DNA from: Blastomussa wellsi
Taxonomy: Eukaryota > Cnidaria > Anthozoa > Scleractinia > Plerogyridae
Assembly (NCBI GenBank): GCA_947652115.1
Contig: OX393567.1
Location: 17,559,486-17,623,485 of the forward strand
Direction of reading: 5' to 3'
DNA length: 64,000 nucleotides
Positions 45,651-57,293 of the stretch are shown here, in pieces. Numbering within the stretch: position 1 is the first letter of the stretch; every line of letters begins with the position of its first letter. Under the pieces are notes generated by a model that made no database searches, had not been told where the DNA came from, and was given only the letters and a program-made list of their open reading frames with translations. A program made the translations under genes and the position numbers.

Positions 45651-48600
45651 ATTTGCAGTTGCCTTTTTCAGTAAATGTTATTCCTTGAGCTGCATTACCG
45701 ATGGTTGATGCGAGGGTGTTAGAACAAAGATCAATGCAATGTTGTGCAATAAGCTGTTCCATCATACAAAATCCTAACAGTTACTTGATCTCTTGCTGTC
45801 TTTAAAGTGGGTTCAATCCGAATAAGCTGAATAAACACTGGCATTTGCAGTAATATGTATGAGATATATCCCTGCGAATTATGCTTTATGAAGGTACGAT
45901 GAATAGAGCTCAGTCTGTAGCTAGCAAAAAGGGTAAGCCGAGGTACATGCCTCGTCATAATTTAAAACTAACATTAAAAAAACCATTGAATTGGGAAAGT
46001 AGTCGAAGGAGAGTGATTTCTGAAGAAGAGAAGAAGAGATGTTTTTTTGGTGGGGGTGGAGGGGCGGCGCGGCGGCAGAGTGGGATTATACCCCCAGACA
46101 GCGTCTCGAGCCTTGGGCGATTTCTTCTCAGCGATGCTGAATTTACACGGATTTTGTGGCTTATTTGTTTAATCCGATACAGTCCGAAGACACGTGACTG
46201 ACTTCATGCTCCCGTTAGCTTAGTTGTACATTCTTGGAGCGTCTCTCACTGAACTGAACAGCTTCGATCAAAATTTTTTTTGTAAAAGCCCATTCAAATA
46301 TTTTTCCGACAATGACAAACGAAAAATGTTTTTTAAAATAGGCTATTAGTATCAGGGTCAGCACTTTTTATATTGGCGATATTTTAAATGGCAATGTAAA
46401 GTGCAAAAATTATCAGGCATTGTGGTATGCATACATTTATTGGCTGGAATCATTATTTTAGGAGAGATTCTACACATCGTAGGTACCTTAATCAAGCAAT
46501 ATTTTGCACAGAGTTATTGTCATGATGCGACAGCAAATGTATGCTTAACAGTGAGTTTGGGATTTGGGTAACTGAGGCAACTGAAGTCCCCAAAACGTAT
46601 CAAATGCACTGACCATGTGAATAAAGTTTGAATCAGTGGCTTTGATGCTCGTCTTTTTCAACTATTGGTGTAGAATCCTGACTATGTACCATGACCCCTT
46701 TGGATGGGAAACAGGTGTTCAATCAGAATAAAGGAAATCACGGAACATTGGAATTTTTGTCTTGACCAAGAGAACCATGCGAAAGCTCTTCAGAACTAAT
46801 TAAATACTAATAGTGGCTAGCAGTAAGAAGGATTCATTGATACGTTAAGCTTGGTCTGAAGAGGATTAAGGCTTGATTCTGCTTATCATTCGGATCAGTG
46901 AATAGAAGCACCACGAATGATAGTCAGCAGCGATAGCAATGGTCACTCAGTCAAACATTCAACAGACTATGGGCGCCAGCCATTTTTTAGGGCTTTGGGT
47001 GTGGCTGTACATTGTTTAGTTATACCTCGAAAGAAGGGCAGGACTGGAAACTAGGGGATGATCCTCAGAGTTTAGAGTAGGGATGCACTTTCTCGAATGC
47101 TTACCCTTCTGTAGCAGATTATTTCGAAACATATCTTCCCTAGATTTGAACATGACTTGACCTCTAAATTCTTCACTGTTACGTCTCTCAAAATATCCAG
47201 TAAGAGAACCCCGGTAAGAAATAACTTTGGCTCCAAGGAAAGTGTGCCGCCCTCTTTTCCTTTTGTCCTTTGCACCTTTTTAACTTTGTTCTTTGCAAAA
47301 TTAAAATTGGTACTTTATAACTACATTGTTTTTGCAGAGCTAGAACACACTAAGCCAAGGCAGGATCTACAGATTGAGAAAACACCTGAAAACACTGATG
47401 GGTGCGCAACCGTCATGCACTGCTAAACAGAAACTGATCACCCACAGCAACGGGAATTCAACTCGTAAGGGAATGACTTTTTATCGCTAAAGAAACTTTC
47501 ATATTGTCTAAAATACCTTAATAAATAAAAATAAAAAGACCTTCTGCCGCCGAGCTAGCCTGCCGGACAGGCTTCCCGAACTCTCGGGCGGTGGGGTCAT
47601 GTGAAGGACGCAGAACATCGGGTGCAAGCTCCACTGGTTGGCGCTTCGCACCGGAAAATAGCGCCCCTCCGGTTCAGAAGCCTATTCGCCGGCTCTTAGG
47701 CGTACGGGCCGGGGGGACTGCAGCCCCCCAAAATTTTGGGCGACTCAGATGTTGTGGACAGCACGCGAAATTTTGGCAAAACAACTTGGGAGAATTTTTT
47801 GGGCAAACGGTTCACCACAACGCCCCCCCCCCTCCCTCCAGCAAAAAAATTACCTGTACGCTTATGCGCAGGCTACCGCCGAGCAATTCTCGTCACGACT
47901 TTTCGATTTTTTAAATGAATGTTTTAGTAATCTAGTTAATGTAATATATAGATCTTTAATGCAATTCAATTAAATTTTGATTCATATAAGGCCCCTATGG
48001 ATGTCAGCCTTTGGAGCTGAATGGGCCACCCTAACTTACTAGACTTACTTACTAGCAGACTGATCTTTATGGCAGGGAAAATACCGAGGCAAGATGAAAG
48101 GAGCTTATCAAATTAAAATACAATTTGTAGTCGTGGTTTTCCTGTTCAGTGTTTAAACACTCCGAACTGCCAATACACTGTCGAATGTTAAGAAAAATAG
48201 CTAAGACGTTATGGCCTTGTTAGAAAGAAGCAAAAGTTTTAAAAACCGTTTTTCATTTAACATAAACGCGTGTACAAATGCATTCCACGCAAGACTGAAG
48301 AAAGGAGTAGAGATTATAAACTGAAACTGAGTTATAGTTTACGAACAGCACCGCCGCAGGAAAAGTCTTTCAAGAGTAGAGTATCAGAAGTCAGACGATC
48401 TGTCCTAATTAAATTTCCTGGCATCATACTGGATGATCTGCTGTTATTCTCGTTGACAATAATAACCCATTCCAGATCACTATAGAATGCCTCGACATTC
48501 GATTGTTTTCCGCTTGCCCCGCGTCACCCAATCATATCCTTCGTTCAATTTTATATCGCGCTGTTCTCAAAAACTGCAGCAAATAACTTTTAAGAGTAAG

Positions 48601-49460
48601 CTCGCCAGAGAGTCCTTCAAAAGGTGATCTTCTTAGAAAGCGTAAATTAAATCATTTTCAGACAGGCGACAGCAGGGCGTGTGTGGTCTCAAGTTGAATC
48701 TCTCAGATCCACGATAGAAGCGATATGGAAAATATTTTAATAATTTAATTGTGGAAGTGTTTGTAAAGTCCAGATGCACCCATTTTTTTACTGAACACGA
48801 CAACACAAGAGCTTCGGCGAACATGGCCCTAAGAGCTTGCACTTCTCGTTTATTCTATCATCGTAGATGAATAGTGGATAAGACCTTGATTTATTACTGT
48901 AACGCTTTTAAAAAAGACAAGCAATAACCAATACTATCAACCTCGCAAATCCGTGTAATGAAACCCTTTATCAACTGCGCGTCACAGCACGCTTAGCTTA
49001 CTAATCTCTCTTTACCAATTGGCGCAATGATAATCACACACTGCCAAATTGTTTACCCAACAGCTAAGCGCGTAACATAAACAGCCCGGATCGCAAACAA
49101 TCACCAATTAGCCCGCCAAGTAGACAATCCTGTAACAGCGCGGCTCCGGTAGCTGATGTGTCGAGTGATATTTGTGGCGTCGGGACGTTAGCTTATCAGC
49201 TCTAATTACTTTAGCCGTAATTAGATAATTGGACAGCTGACTTGACGGCTTGTTAGTCATCTCTGCCTTCCAGTGGCAATGGTCTTGGGTTTCTGTTAAC
49301 AACTCGTACTGCTTTCCTAACGAGGCGCCTAAAGCTTCGGCGTGTAATCAATCCTTCCTTTCTGACGGAAACAAGCGCGCGCGATTTTATAAAGCGCTCA
49401 TCGCCAGCGCTACCACATCCATTTTGGCGCCGGCTTCCACACGGGAGCGAGAGAGGGATT
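45651..49460. other. Mostly unannotated flank upstream of the unc-4-like gene
   Basis: Apart from the MITE at 47699, nothing is recognised. The last 350 bases (about 49110-49460) are GC-richer with many CpG (gcgcggctccgg, aagcgcgcgcgatt) and directly precede the homeobox ATG, so they are the likely promoter. A repeat-like GC-rich stretch is at 47540-47695. Confidence 0.4.
47699..47862. mobile_element. MITE of the GGCGTACG-end family, copy 3
   Basis: The left end GGCGTACGGGCCGGGGGG and the right end ACCTGTACGC are imperfect inverted repeats, with tta adjoining both sides. The interior shares actgcagccccccaaaatt and acttgggagaatt with the copy at 39896. The ORFs crossing it are Pro-rich by base composition only. 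Confidence 0.7.
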
Positions 49461-52400
49461 ATGAATTTTCATCCTCCAACATTTAATCTCATGTTGTCTG
49501 AAGGCGAACCCTATGCGCACGCAGCTGTGGGAAATGTTCGCTACTCGTGCGCGACAAATGGAGGATCAGATGCAAATTTATTCCATTACCCAGTTGCTCT
49601 TGGTAGTTTAGCAGACTTGAGTTCGGACTCCGAAGTCGAGATAATCGAAGCCATAGGTACGCATAATTTGTAAAACGTTTGTAGTAGCTTTAGTCCTGAC
49701 ATGGCCGGGCGCCTTCGCAGCGTCTTTTGCATAACAGTGCAACACGGTTAATGATTGTATCTCTTTCTGTCCCTCTTTTTACTACGATGCGATGCCATTC
49801 TGCAGAAATTCCTATCTTGCCCAAGAAGCGAAGGAGCAGGACGAACTTCGACGCTTGGCAACTCGGTGAGCTGGAGAAGGTTTTTAGGAGAACGCAATAT
49901 CCAGACGTTTTCACCAGAGAAGCACTCGCTCTGAAGCTTGACTTACTTGAATCAAGAGTACAAGTAAGGAAAAATTGTCCCTGAAATAACTCACAGAACT
50001 TACTTAGGTTATGTATTGTTTATAATACTTGAGATTATTGTGCATGCAGTTGTGGCTGCGCCTAAACAGAAACGTGATTGTTCCTAAAGAATTTAACCTT
50101 AATCTCGATCCCGGTTTGGATGTCGTTTAGACCCTGGCTGCCTTTTCGGCTTTGTAGAAACATGACGAGCTGTAGAAATCTTTGGTTACCTTTTGGTTAG
50201 AATACAAAGTTCGTACAATGCAATTCGCAACAGATGCCTGAGCGATAATTCTCTTAACACGTTTTGCAGGTTGCTATAGTAAGTTTTCACACTAGTCAAT
50301 CCAACGAAGAACAGACTCTTTCGCTTTGAGCAAGATTCGGAGTCGTCCTAGGGCTAAAAACGCTCAATCTCCTCGAAAAGAACATCCGAAATCGACAAAT
50401 TAGTTGTCCTCCACGTTTGTTCTGTTCTTAATAATCGGGTAAGTTAAGCATAAGAAAGTTTCAGAACATACGGTTGATTTATGGTTGGGAACGAAGAGAC
50501 ACCCAACTGAGTGGGTTCCTGTCGTGTTCCTTGATTTACACACCTAATTGAATTTAGCCAGTCGTTTGCGGACCACTCTTCGTCAATAGACCAATAAATG
50601 ATTCCTCTATTTTCCCATCGAAAGAAAGTATTCTACCACAATTGCACTCCACATTTCCGCTAGGGGCTCGCAGTGGAGTTTTGAATAAGCAATGGCAGCC
50701 ATTTTGTGATAGCGTTTCTGTTATCGCACAGAGTTCGTAATGGCGAAAATTTTACTGGCGACTTTAAGTCGCCAACAGTTTCCGTTTTACGCGTCCGAGA
50801 CATGGCTTCGTGCAGAGATTTTGTCTCGTTTTCCTTGAAACGTGAAAGAATAAACTTGAAAAGCTGTTGAGAAAGTCATCAAATCGGCAAACCATCTTGC
50901 TTCAGACACGTAAAGTCGGTAGTTTATTTGTTTCTCAGTGACGATTTAGCTACCTAGGTGTCGAGATGGATGAGAATTTAAACCAGGTCCCACCTTGCCT
51001 GCTAATCAGTAAATAAATAAAGCCTGTTTTACATTCAACTGTTCAAACTGTGCTAAGCATTTCTAAAGTTTGGTTTTGAGGAGTGCTTTTTGGTTATAAA
51101 GGAATGTTTTGGGAGCGCGCTGGTTGGGAATCCGGCACTTAGTTCATCTCCTTTAACGCCTTTAAACGGTGTTAAAACGTTCATTGTTTAGCACTCTTTA
51201 GAAGCTCTAATTGACGAAGAAACCACACTACCTCGATGATTAATGTTGCTGCCGATTTTCAAATATTTCTTGACTATGCAGCGGTCCAAGCATGCAAGCA
51301 AATTAAAATCAATAGCTAACCTTTCATCTTTGAACAACAGTATTTCTTGTGCGAAACATAACAAAGTTGGGAGGGCGATAACATTTGCTTCTGGACACCA
51401 TAGTGGGAAAATATTTCCCTGCCAATGGCTCCTTTGAAGCGAATTACTTCCTCAGTTTAACCTTGTAGTTTTTTGCTTGTCAAAGCATAATAAATTACTC
51501 TTAGTAAGGTCACGATTGATTAATGTCCTGCAGAAAGAGGAAACGATTGCCTTTATCTTCTCGTGCTTATGTTCATTCTTTGCGTTATGTTTTTACATAT
51601 GGCCACATTATTTGTCACAAGTGGCTTATGTAGAAATATATGGTTTACTGCCAAATTATTTATTGAATTTGATTTGTACACTTGGATGTGTAAACACGTT
51701 TGAAGCGATGAAAACGTTGAGCCGCTTTGTTTACATACGTTGTAAAGTCACAGGGCGGTCTCGTCGGCTGGATAAGAAACTTGGGTTATAAATTTAAGTC
51801 CTTGCAAAAATGATTTATGGTTGAGATGTCTTTAGATAACTTAAGCCGAGAAAAAAGTTAATTGTCTCCATTGTCGTTGCTTTCGTGATTGGTTCAATAT
51901 TCTGCCTTCGTGCGACATTGTGTTGGCTTTTGTATTAAAATGGGTTCTGCTTTGAACAATTTCAGGTATGGTTTCAAAACAGGAGGGCAAAATTGAGAAG
52001 AGAAGAGAAAACCAAAGCGAGACCTGGAAGGAGAGAGAAAAGTGAGGTTGAAAAATCCGCTGTGACTTTGAAAATTCTCGAGGTGTTCGACAGGGCTTCA
52101 GATAACAATTCAGATGAAGCTGTTTCCCCCTCGCCACCGAGTGCGGAAAACAATGCCCAGCCACTGCTCTCATCAAACTCTTTTAGCATCGAAAGCATTC
52201 TGTCACGAAAAGACCCTCCGCACCCACATAATAAAAAACAAGCCACTATTTCCCAAAATATCGGTAAAAGTTTCCGAATTGAACAACTAATTGACGCCAC
52301 TAAAGAAATGCAAGAGAAAGCGCTTGACAAGACTAGCTCTGCTACTCGCTCAAGGGGACCAGCATGTGTTACAACAACTCCACTGTCAAATACTACTTTA

Positions 52401-52685
52401 TGTAGAACAACCATGTCTGAAAGTAGAGAACCGGAGAAAGAAAAAGTCCACTGTGACAGGACTAACATTTCATCTCAAAAAGCTGCAGTGTTAGCGCCAT
52501 TTTATGTTCCACTGCCGCAACATTGTGGTTCTTATCAGAGTGTGCCTGAAAGATACGTCCAAAGTGAAAGTGCGCCACATTACAACGCTGAAATGTTTGA
52601 GAACTTTCGTAGCTCCAGTATTTTACGACTGAGAACGAAAGCAGAGGAACATTTGAAACAACTTAGAGTTTCTTATGTTAACTGA
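49461..52685 (+). CDS. unc4: UNC4/UNCX-type paired-like homeobox transcription factor, three exons
   Basis: Exons 49461-49656, 49806-49963 and 51966-52685 join in frame (phase 1, then phase 0) into 357 residues. The homeodomain (73-132) reads [56 protein letters not shown], with Q50 and N51. The [22 protein letters not shown] block followed by EKTKARPGR closely resembles UNC-4/UNCX (WxxKENTKKGPGR in that family, from memory). An eh1 motif FSIESIL at 191-197 and an eh1-like FRIEQLI at 221-227 predict recruitment of Groucho/TLE co-repressor, as known for UNC-4. UNC-4 proteins are nuclear repressors that act in neuronal identity in bilaterians. The intron between homeodomain positions 46 and 47 is the PRD-class site. 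Intron 2 is 2.0 kb and shows no exon. Confidence 0.9.
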
Positions 52686-55509
52686 CTGATCTGAAGAAAA
52701 GAAAAGAAAACGATCACATTGTTTCAACGTGTGACTATATTGTTATAAATGTTTTATTTCAGCTGTTCCAGAATTGCTTCGTTTTTCTTGCAATACCAGT
52801 ATTTAAATACATTTTGTCCTTCACCGAGGCTCATTCATGCCTTCTTATGCAACAACAGTGAATCTAGGGTTTACATTCAATATATTCCCTATTCTTTGTT
52901 CAAAGCTCTTCCTTCTAATTTCTTTCAGTTTGTTTTCTTTGAGAAAAACTGAGCTATTATTTATAATTTTTATTCCGCCCATTTAGAATTGATGCTTAAG
53001 TTTATTTGATCCAATTATGCCACATTCCATATGTTCAATTTTCCACTCAACTCGTATCTATCTGTGCAGATGGAATTCCTCTGACATTTGATAACTTCAA
53101 GTGATAAATTATCTTATTTCGTGACTCCGTACTTGTCAATAACTGTCTCGTTAGGGACTGCTAAATACCGATAGATGATAGTTTATTGTTAGGATACTAA
53201 ATCCTCTCACGATTTTGTAACCAACCCTCTGTTATCATCCTAAAGCTCAAGAATTCTCCTTCTAACGTACACCGACAGCAGCAGATAATAACATAAAGAA
53301 AAGTTTCGTACAGGAAAATTGACTTTCTTGTTAGCGGAGGACCATGTTTACATTTAGAAAAGCCTGTAACCGATACCTTTACTGCCCTCGAGATATTTTC
53401 AAGAAGCATTTAAAGATAAACCAGCTTTGTTTTGCTTTGGTTTATTTATTTATTTTTTACTGCGATTATCTCTGCTGATTACAAAAGGATTTCACTTCTT
53501 GTGCATTTCCTTTCCAGCATCAAACAACGAACCCTTTTTCCAGACAAAGCTAGCAGTACACGAAAGCTGAGTATCTGTGTAGAACGCTGTGGCATTTCTA
53601 TAAATTCAGGAAAAATGATGCTAAAAAGTATTGAAAGATAGATTTGACTGAGAACAGCGACCTTTCTTTATTTATACAGAAAACGATCCACCTTTACTCA
53701 ACAGTTTACGTATCTCATAACCATGGTCCAGTAAAGGTTATCAGAAATCGCACTTTGGTCCGCTCTCGCCGAAAAAATACTCTTGATACGCCTAAATCCT
53801 GACAATAGTCTGTTGGATGACATATTTTGGCTACCATCCAGATCTGTAGATTAACAGATTTACAAGTCGCATTAATGTTTTAATAATGATATTTCAGTCG
53901 AAAGTTGGGAAAATAAAATTAAAGTGTTAATGTATAAAATGATCGAATATCGAAAATGTGGGCTGGTCTGTAAGCCATCAAAATCTCAATTCAAAAGCCA
54001 GATAAAAACAAAAAAGCGGTTCAAACTATACGAAACCAGGAATTTTTTTAACAAAAGAAAACTCGAATGGAAATTGGGTTAAAATAGTGGTTTCTTCTTC
54101 GCCACGCCCCGACTTCTGGTAAATTGAAGATCTTATCAACAGTTTAAGCACCGACAATGTGAATCTTTGTTTCCTTCCCCTGTTAAATACGACTAATTTG
54201 ACAGTTACTGAAGTCCAAGTATTTAGAGAACGCCAGATTCGCCTAAAGTGGTTAAATTGATTAACGACATTCGCAGTGAGTTGTCTAAAGCCGTGTATAC
54301 ATGGAAATCCTCTGCAGATTTTATTTTGAAGTCGAAACGAATTGAGCATTAGGCTCAATTTCTACATATGTTTTTTTATTTATTTATAACAACTTCATTT
54401 GTAATAATCAATGCAAAAAGGCTGCCATCAGGGAGGAACTGAATCCTCATGTAAGATAACCCCCTAACGGTTCATGCATGCTAACACTTTATTCTTCGTG
54501 CCACTGTAATGGTGCTATTTTTCTTTTAATGGCTAAAGCAATTCATTGTAGCACTCGATATAAGTTTTGGTTGATCAAATATTGATAATAAAAACAAGAA
54601 ACAATCCTCGTTCCAAGTGGTGGCTGCGCGAAACTCGAATAGCAAGTTTTTCAATTCCTGTTTATGTCAACCCGGCCGAGAGCCAGGAAAAAAAATCGAC
54701 TTTTAGTTTTTTCAACGGCAAGTTCTTGTTCTGTTGATTAGTCGTCCATTCTTCTACAACACTTTAAAATGCAGTTTCTTTTTTGACGAAAATTCGCGTT
54801 TTTCGGCAGTAAAATTAAAAATCTCAGTGGTCCGTACGTAAACAAATTATTCCTTAATTACGAACCACAGATTACATTTTTCTCAATGATCCGTACCGAA
54901 ACAAATTGTTCCTGAATTTACGAGCCACTGATTACATTTTTCTCTTAAAATATAGACGGTATACTTAAGTCAATTAACGAAATAGTGAACAAACTACTCA
55001 GAAAAATAAAATTGTTTATGAAACAAGGGTGCATCGACTGCGGTAGCAAGGAAATTGATAGACCCTGTGACTGCTATAGAATCTTTCAAACATAGCCCCT
55101 GGCATTGCTCAGCATGTCAAAGCGCTTAATACAAGAATAATTAGGAACGAGGCATGGTACTTCCGATGTTTTATGAATACGGTATAGAGTTTCCTGACAT
55201 TACACGATTCTCTGTCAGTGACAATAATATTACGATTCTAATTTCTTTGACCAGTGGCCCGTTTACATGCTTGAAAACTGTTTCGGTTGTTTAAAATTGT
55301 TTTGTGGAAATTAAAGAAAAATAACCACTAATTTTTAAGCTTGTGTGAACCGGGAACAAAGTTTCTAGATAGTCCCCATCCTCAGCTCCGGTCTGTCCGG
55401 TCCAGGTGGGGATCCGCAAATTCATGATTTCTTCTCTGTCAAGCTTTTTTCTAATTGCTTTCCAATGCTTTTCTACCTTTCCTGTCCAAATGCAAAACAA
55501 GATATTAAA
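52686..55509. other. 3' flank of the unc-4-like gene; no further gene seen
   Basis: The sequence after the stop is AT-rich with no unambiguous AATAAA close to it; the 3' UTR end is therefore not defined. Short ORFs between 53.2 and 55.5 kb lack any recognisable domain. Confidence 0.35.
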
Positions 55510-55750
55510 AAAATTAAAACTGCAAGGCTGGCACTACGACAAAGGACAATTTTAATGGGCCAATATTTCGACTAGTACAACTAGTCTTCAGGGCCAGTGC
55601 TACAATGAAAGAAAGAAATATTTCTGAAACCGAAACCGTTATTTCTTTCATAGTAGCACTAGCCCTGGCGAAGACTAGTTGTGCTAGTCGAAATATTGGC
55701 CCATTAAAAGTGTTTTTTTGTCGTAGTTCCAGCCTTGCATTTTAATTGTC
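55510..55750. repeat. Palindromic repeat related to 3384-3536
   Basis: Left arm aaaactgcaaggctggcact...gggccaatatttcgactag pairs with right arm ctagtcgaaatattggccc...agttccagccttgcatttta, giving a roughly 240-bp near-perfect foldback. A downstream segment to 55860 (ggcaacaagagttactgacc...attccctgcattcag) matches 3386-3430 inverted, so both loci carry the same larger repeat. The layout (terminal unit plus inverted copy) parallels the Penelope-like units at 28.5 and 31.4 kb. Confidence 0.7.
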
Positions 55751-56012
55751 TTTTCTACATGATACAGTGACGTCGGGTACGAGAATCTCTACAAAGAGAT
55801 CCGGCAACAAGAGTTACTGACCATTACTTTGCGCTGTGTGATTCCCTGCATTCAGATTAGGTTTCAAGATATTTTACTTTCACCTATCATATCAGGGGCG
55901 GATCCAGGAATTTTGATGGGGGAGGGGGGGGGAGTCCAAACTTTGAGTCAGTTGAGTGATAACAAGTAATCCTTTCGGCCTGCATGTCGTAGAAATGTTC
56001 TTTTGCTCCTTA

Positions 56013-56498
56013 TGCACCAGTCATGTGAAACCCCCGCCACCCCCCATTGGGGGATACCCGGGGCATTCACTTTTACTGTCCGTGAAATGCAGTGAAAGCC
56101 CTGAAAGCTCCGCCTTGCTGGGGAAAAATCAGAGTTGAACTCCCCCGCCCCCTAAACCTCAAGCACAACTCATTATTATAATTTTTTAACAACTAGGGCT
56201 TTCACAGAATTTTTTTCATACCACTGAAGTCAAGGTTACTTATATTTTCCCTTCCTCTTCGTTTTCACTGTTTAGGCAAACATACGTTCTTCGTCAATTG
56301 TTCAGCCTCCATGTTTTGAGTGAAATCCTCGCCAACCCCCCGCCCAGCCCCCGCATTTTACAGCGAAGCCGCGAGAAAGGTGCATTCCCCGACTACCGGG
56401 GAACCTAAATCAAGTGAAAACGAGGTGAAAACCCCCGGTTTGCCCCGGGTATCCCCCATTGGGGGGAGGGGGTGCGGGGGTTTCAAGTGACTGGTGCA
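56013..56498. mobile_element. MITE with TGCACCAGTCA ends
   Basis: Left arm from 56013 (tgcaccagtcatgtgaaacc...cattgggggatacccgggg) pairs with right arm 56440-56498. The interior includes a second inverted pair (gcattcac, gctttcac). Non-coding and C/G-homopolymer-rich. The target duplication is unclear. Confidence 0.7.
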
Positions 56499-56816
56499 TT
56501 ACGTATCCTCACCTCGGCATTCCAACCAAAACCACGACCAAAGTCAAATCTTTCTCCTCGGAACCAAGTCTCATACTCTGTTTTGGTAGTAGGCAAGCGT
56601 CAGTAACTTCCAAACATTCTCTCAAATATAATTTGGTTTTATCAACTGGGTTGATAATGTGAATTGGCCACCGTAAAGAGATTCAAGAGCTGACGTTTCG
56701 AGTGTTGGCCCTTCGTCGGAGCGAATCAAGGAATTGTGCGTCGTGTGTTTTTATATACAGAAAGATGGAGCTTCGCTATTGGCTGGTGCCTGGTAACGTG
56801 AAAACTTCGGAATAAA

Positions 56817-57195
56817 TTAGTTGAATGAAAAGCGTTCGTTGATACCGTGAGGATAAAGAGTGCCGATTTGAAAAATAAATTTTTGTTCTAGAGTTTTACG
56901 GCTTTCCGTGTTTCCTTGGTGAAGGGAAAGGCCGCAGACTGCCATATGTTGCTTAGAATGATTTGGGAGATTGAAGTGTCTCGCGACCGGTTTCGATGCA
57001 TTTTTGTCGTCTTTCTCTACGTCACGAAGGTGTTCTCGGAATCGGTCGGTCTCCCTGTTTCGCCGATGTATAACTTTTTGCAAAGAGTGCAAGTTATACA
57101 GTAGATGGCATTGGCTGAGGTACAGGTGAAATGATCAGTGATTTTGATAGATCGCTTGGGTCCCGATATTCTGTCAACGTTGTGGATGTTGATTC
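56817..57195 (-). pseudogene. GIY-YIG endonuclease remnant of a Penelope-like element
   Basis: The upstream frame reads GPKRSIKITDHFTCTSANA, then IYCITCTLCKKLYIGETGR, which contains the cysteine pair and the YIG of the GIY-YIG fold. A frameshift near 57045 leads into DRFREHLRDVEKDDKNASKP, VARHFNLPNHSKQH, and an end at PHGINERFSFN. This is the C-terminal endonuclease that nicks target DNA in Penelope-like retroelements. The frameshift and the missing reverse transcriptase make it inactive. Confidence 0.85.
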
Positions 57196-57293
57196 GCTCC
57201 GACGAAGGGCTAACGCTCGAAACGTCAGCTCTTGAATCTCTTTACGGTGGCCAATTCACATTATCAACCCAGTTGATAAAACCAAATTATATT

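Noticed and set aside
51993..52468. Minus-strand ORF (164 codons) opposite homeobox exon 3
   Set aside because: Shadow of the plus-strand Ser/Glu/Lys-rich coding exon.
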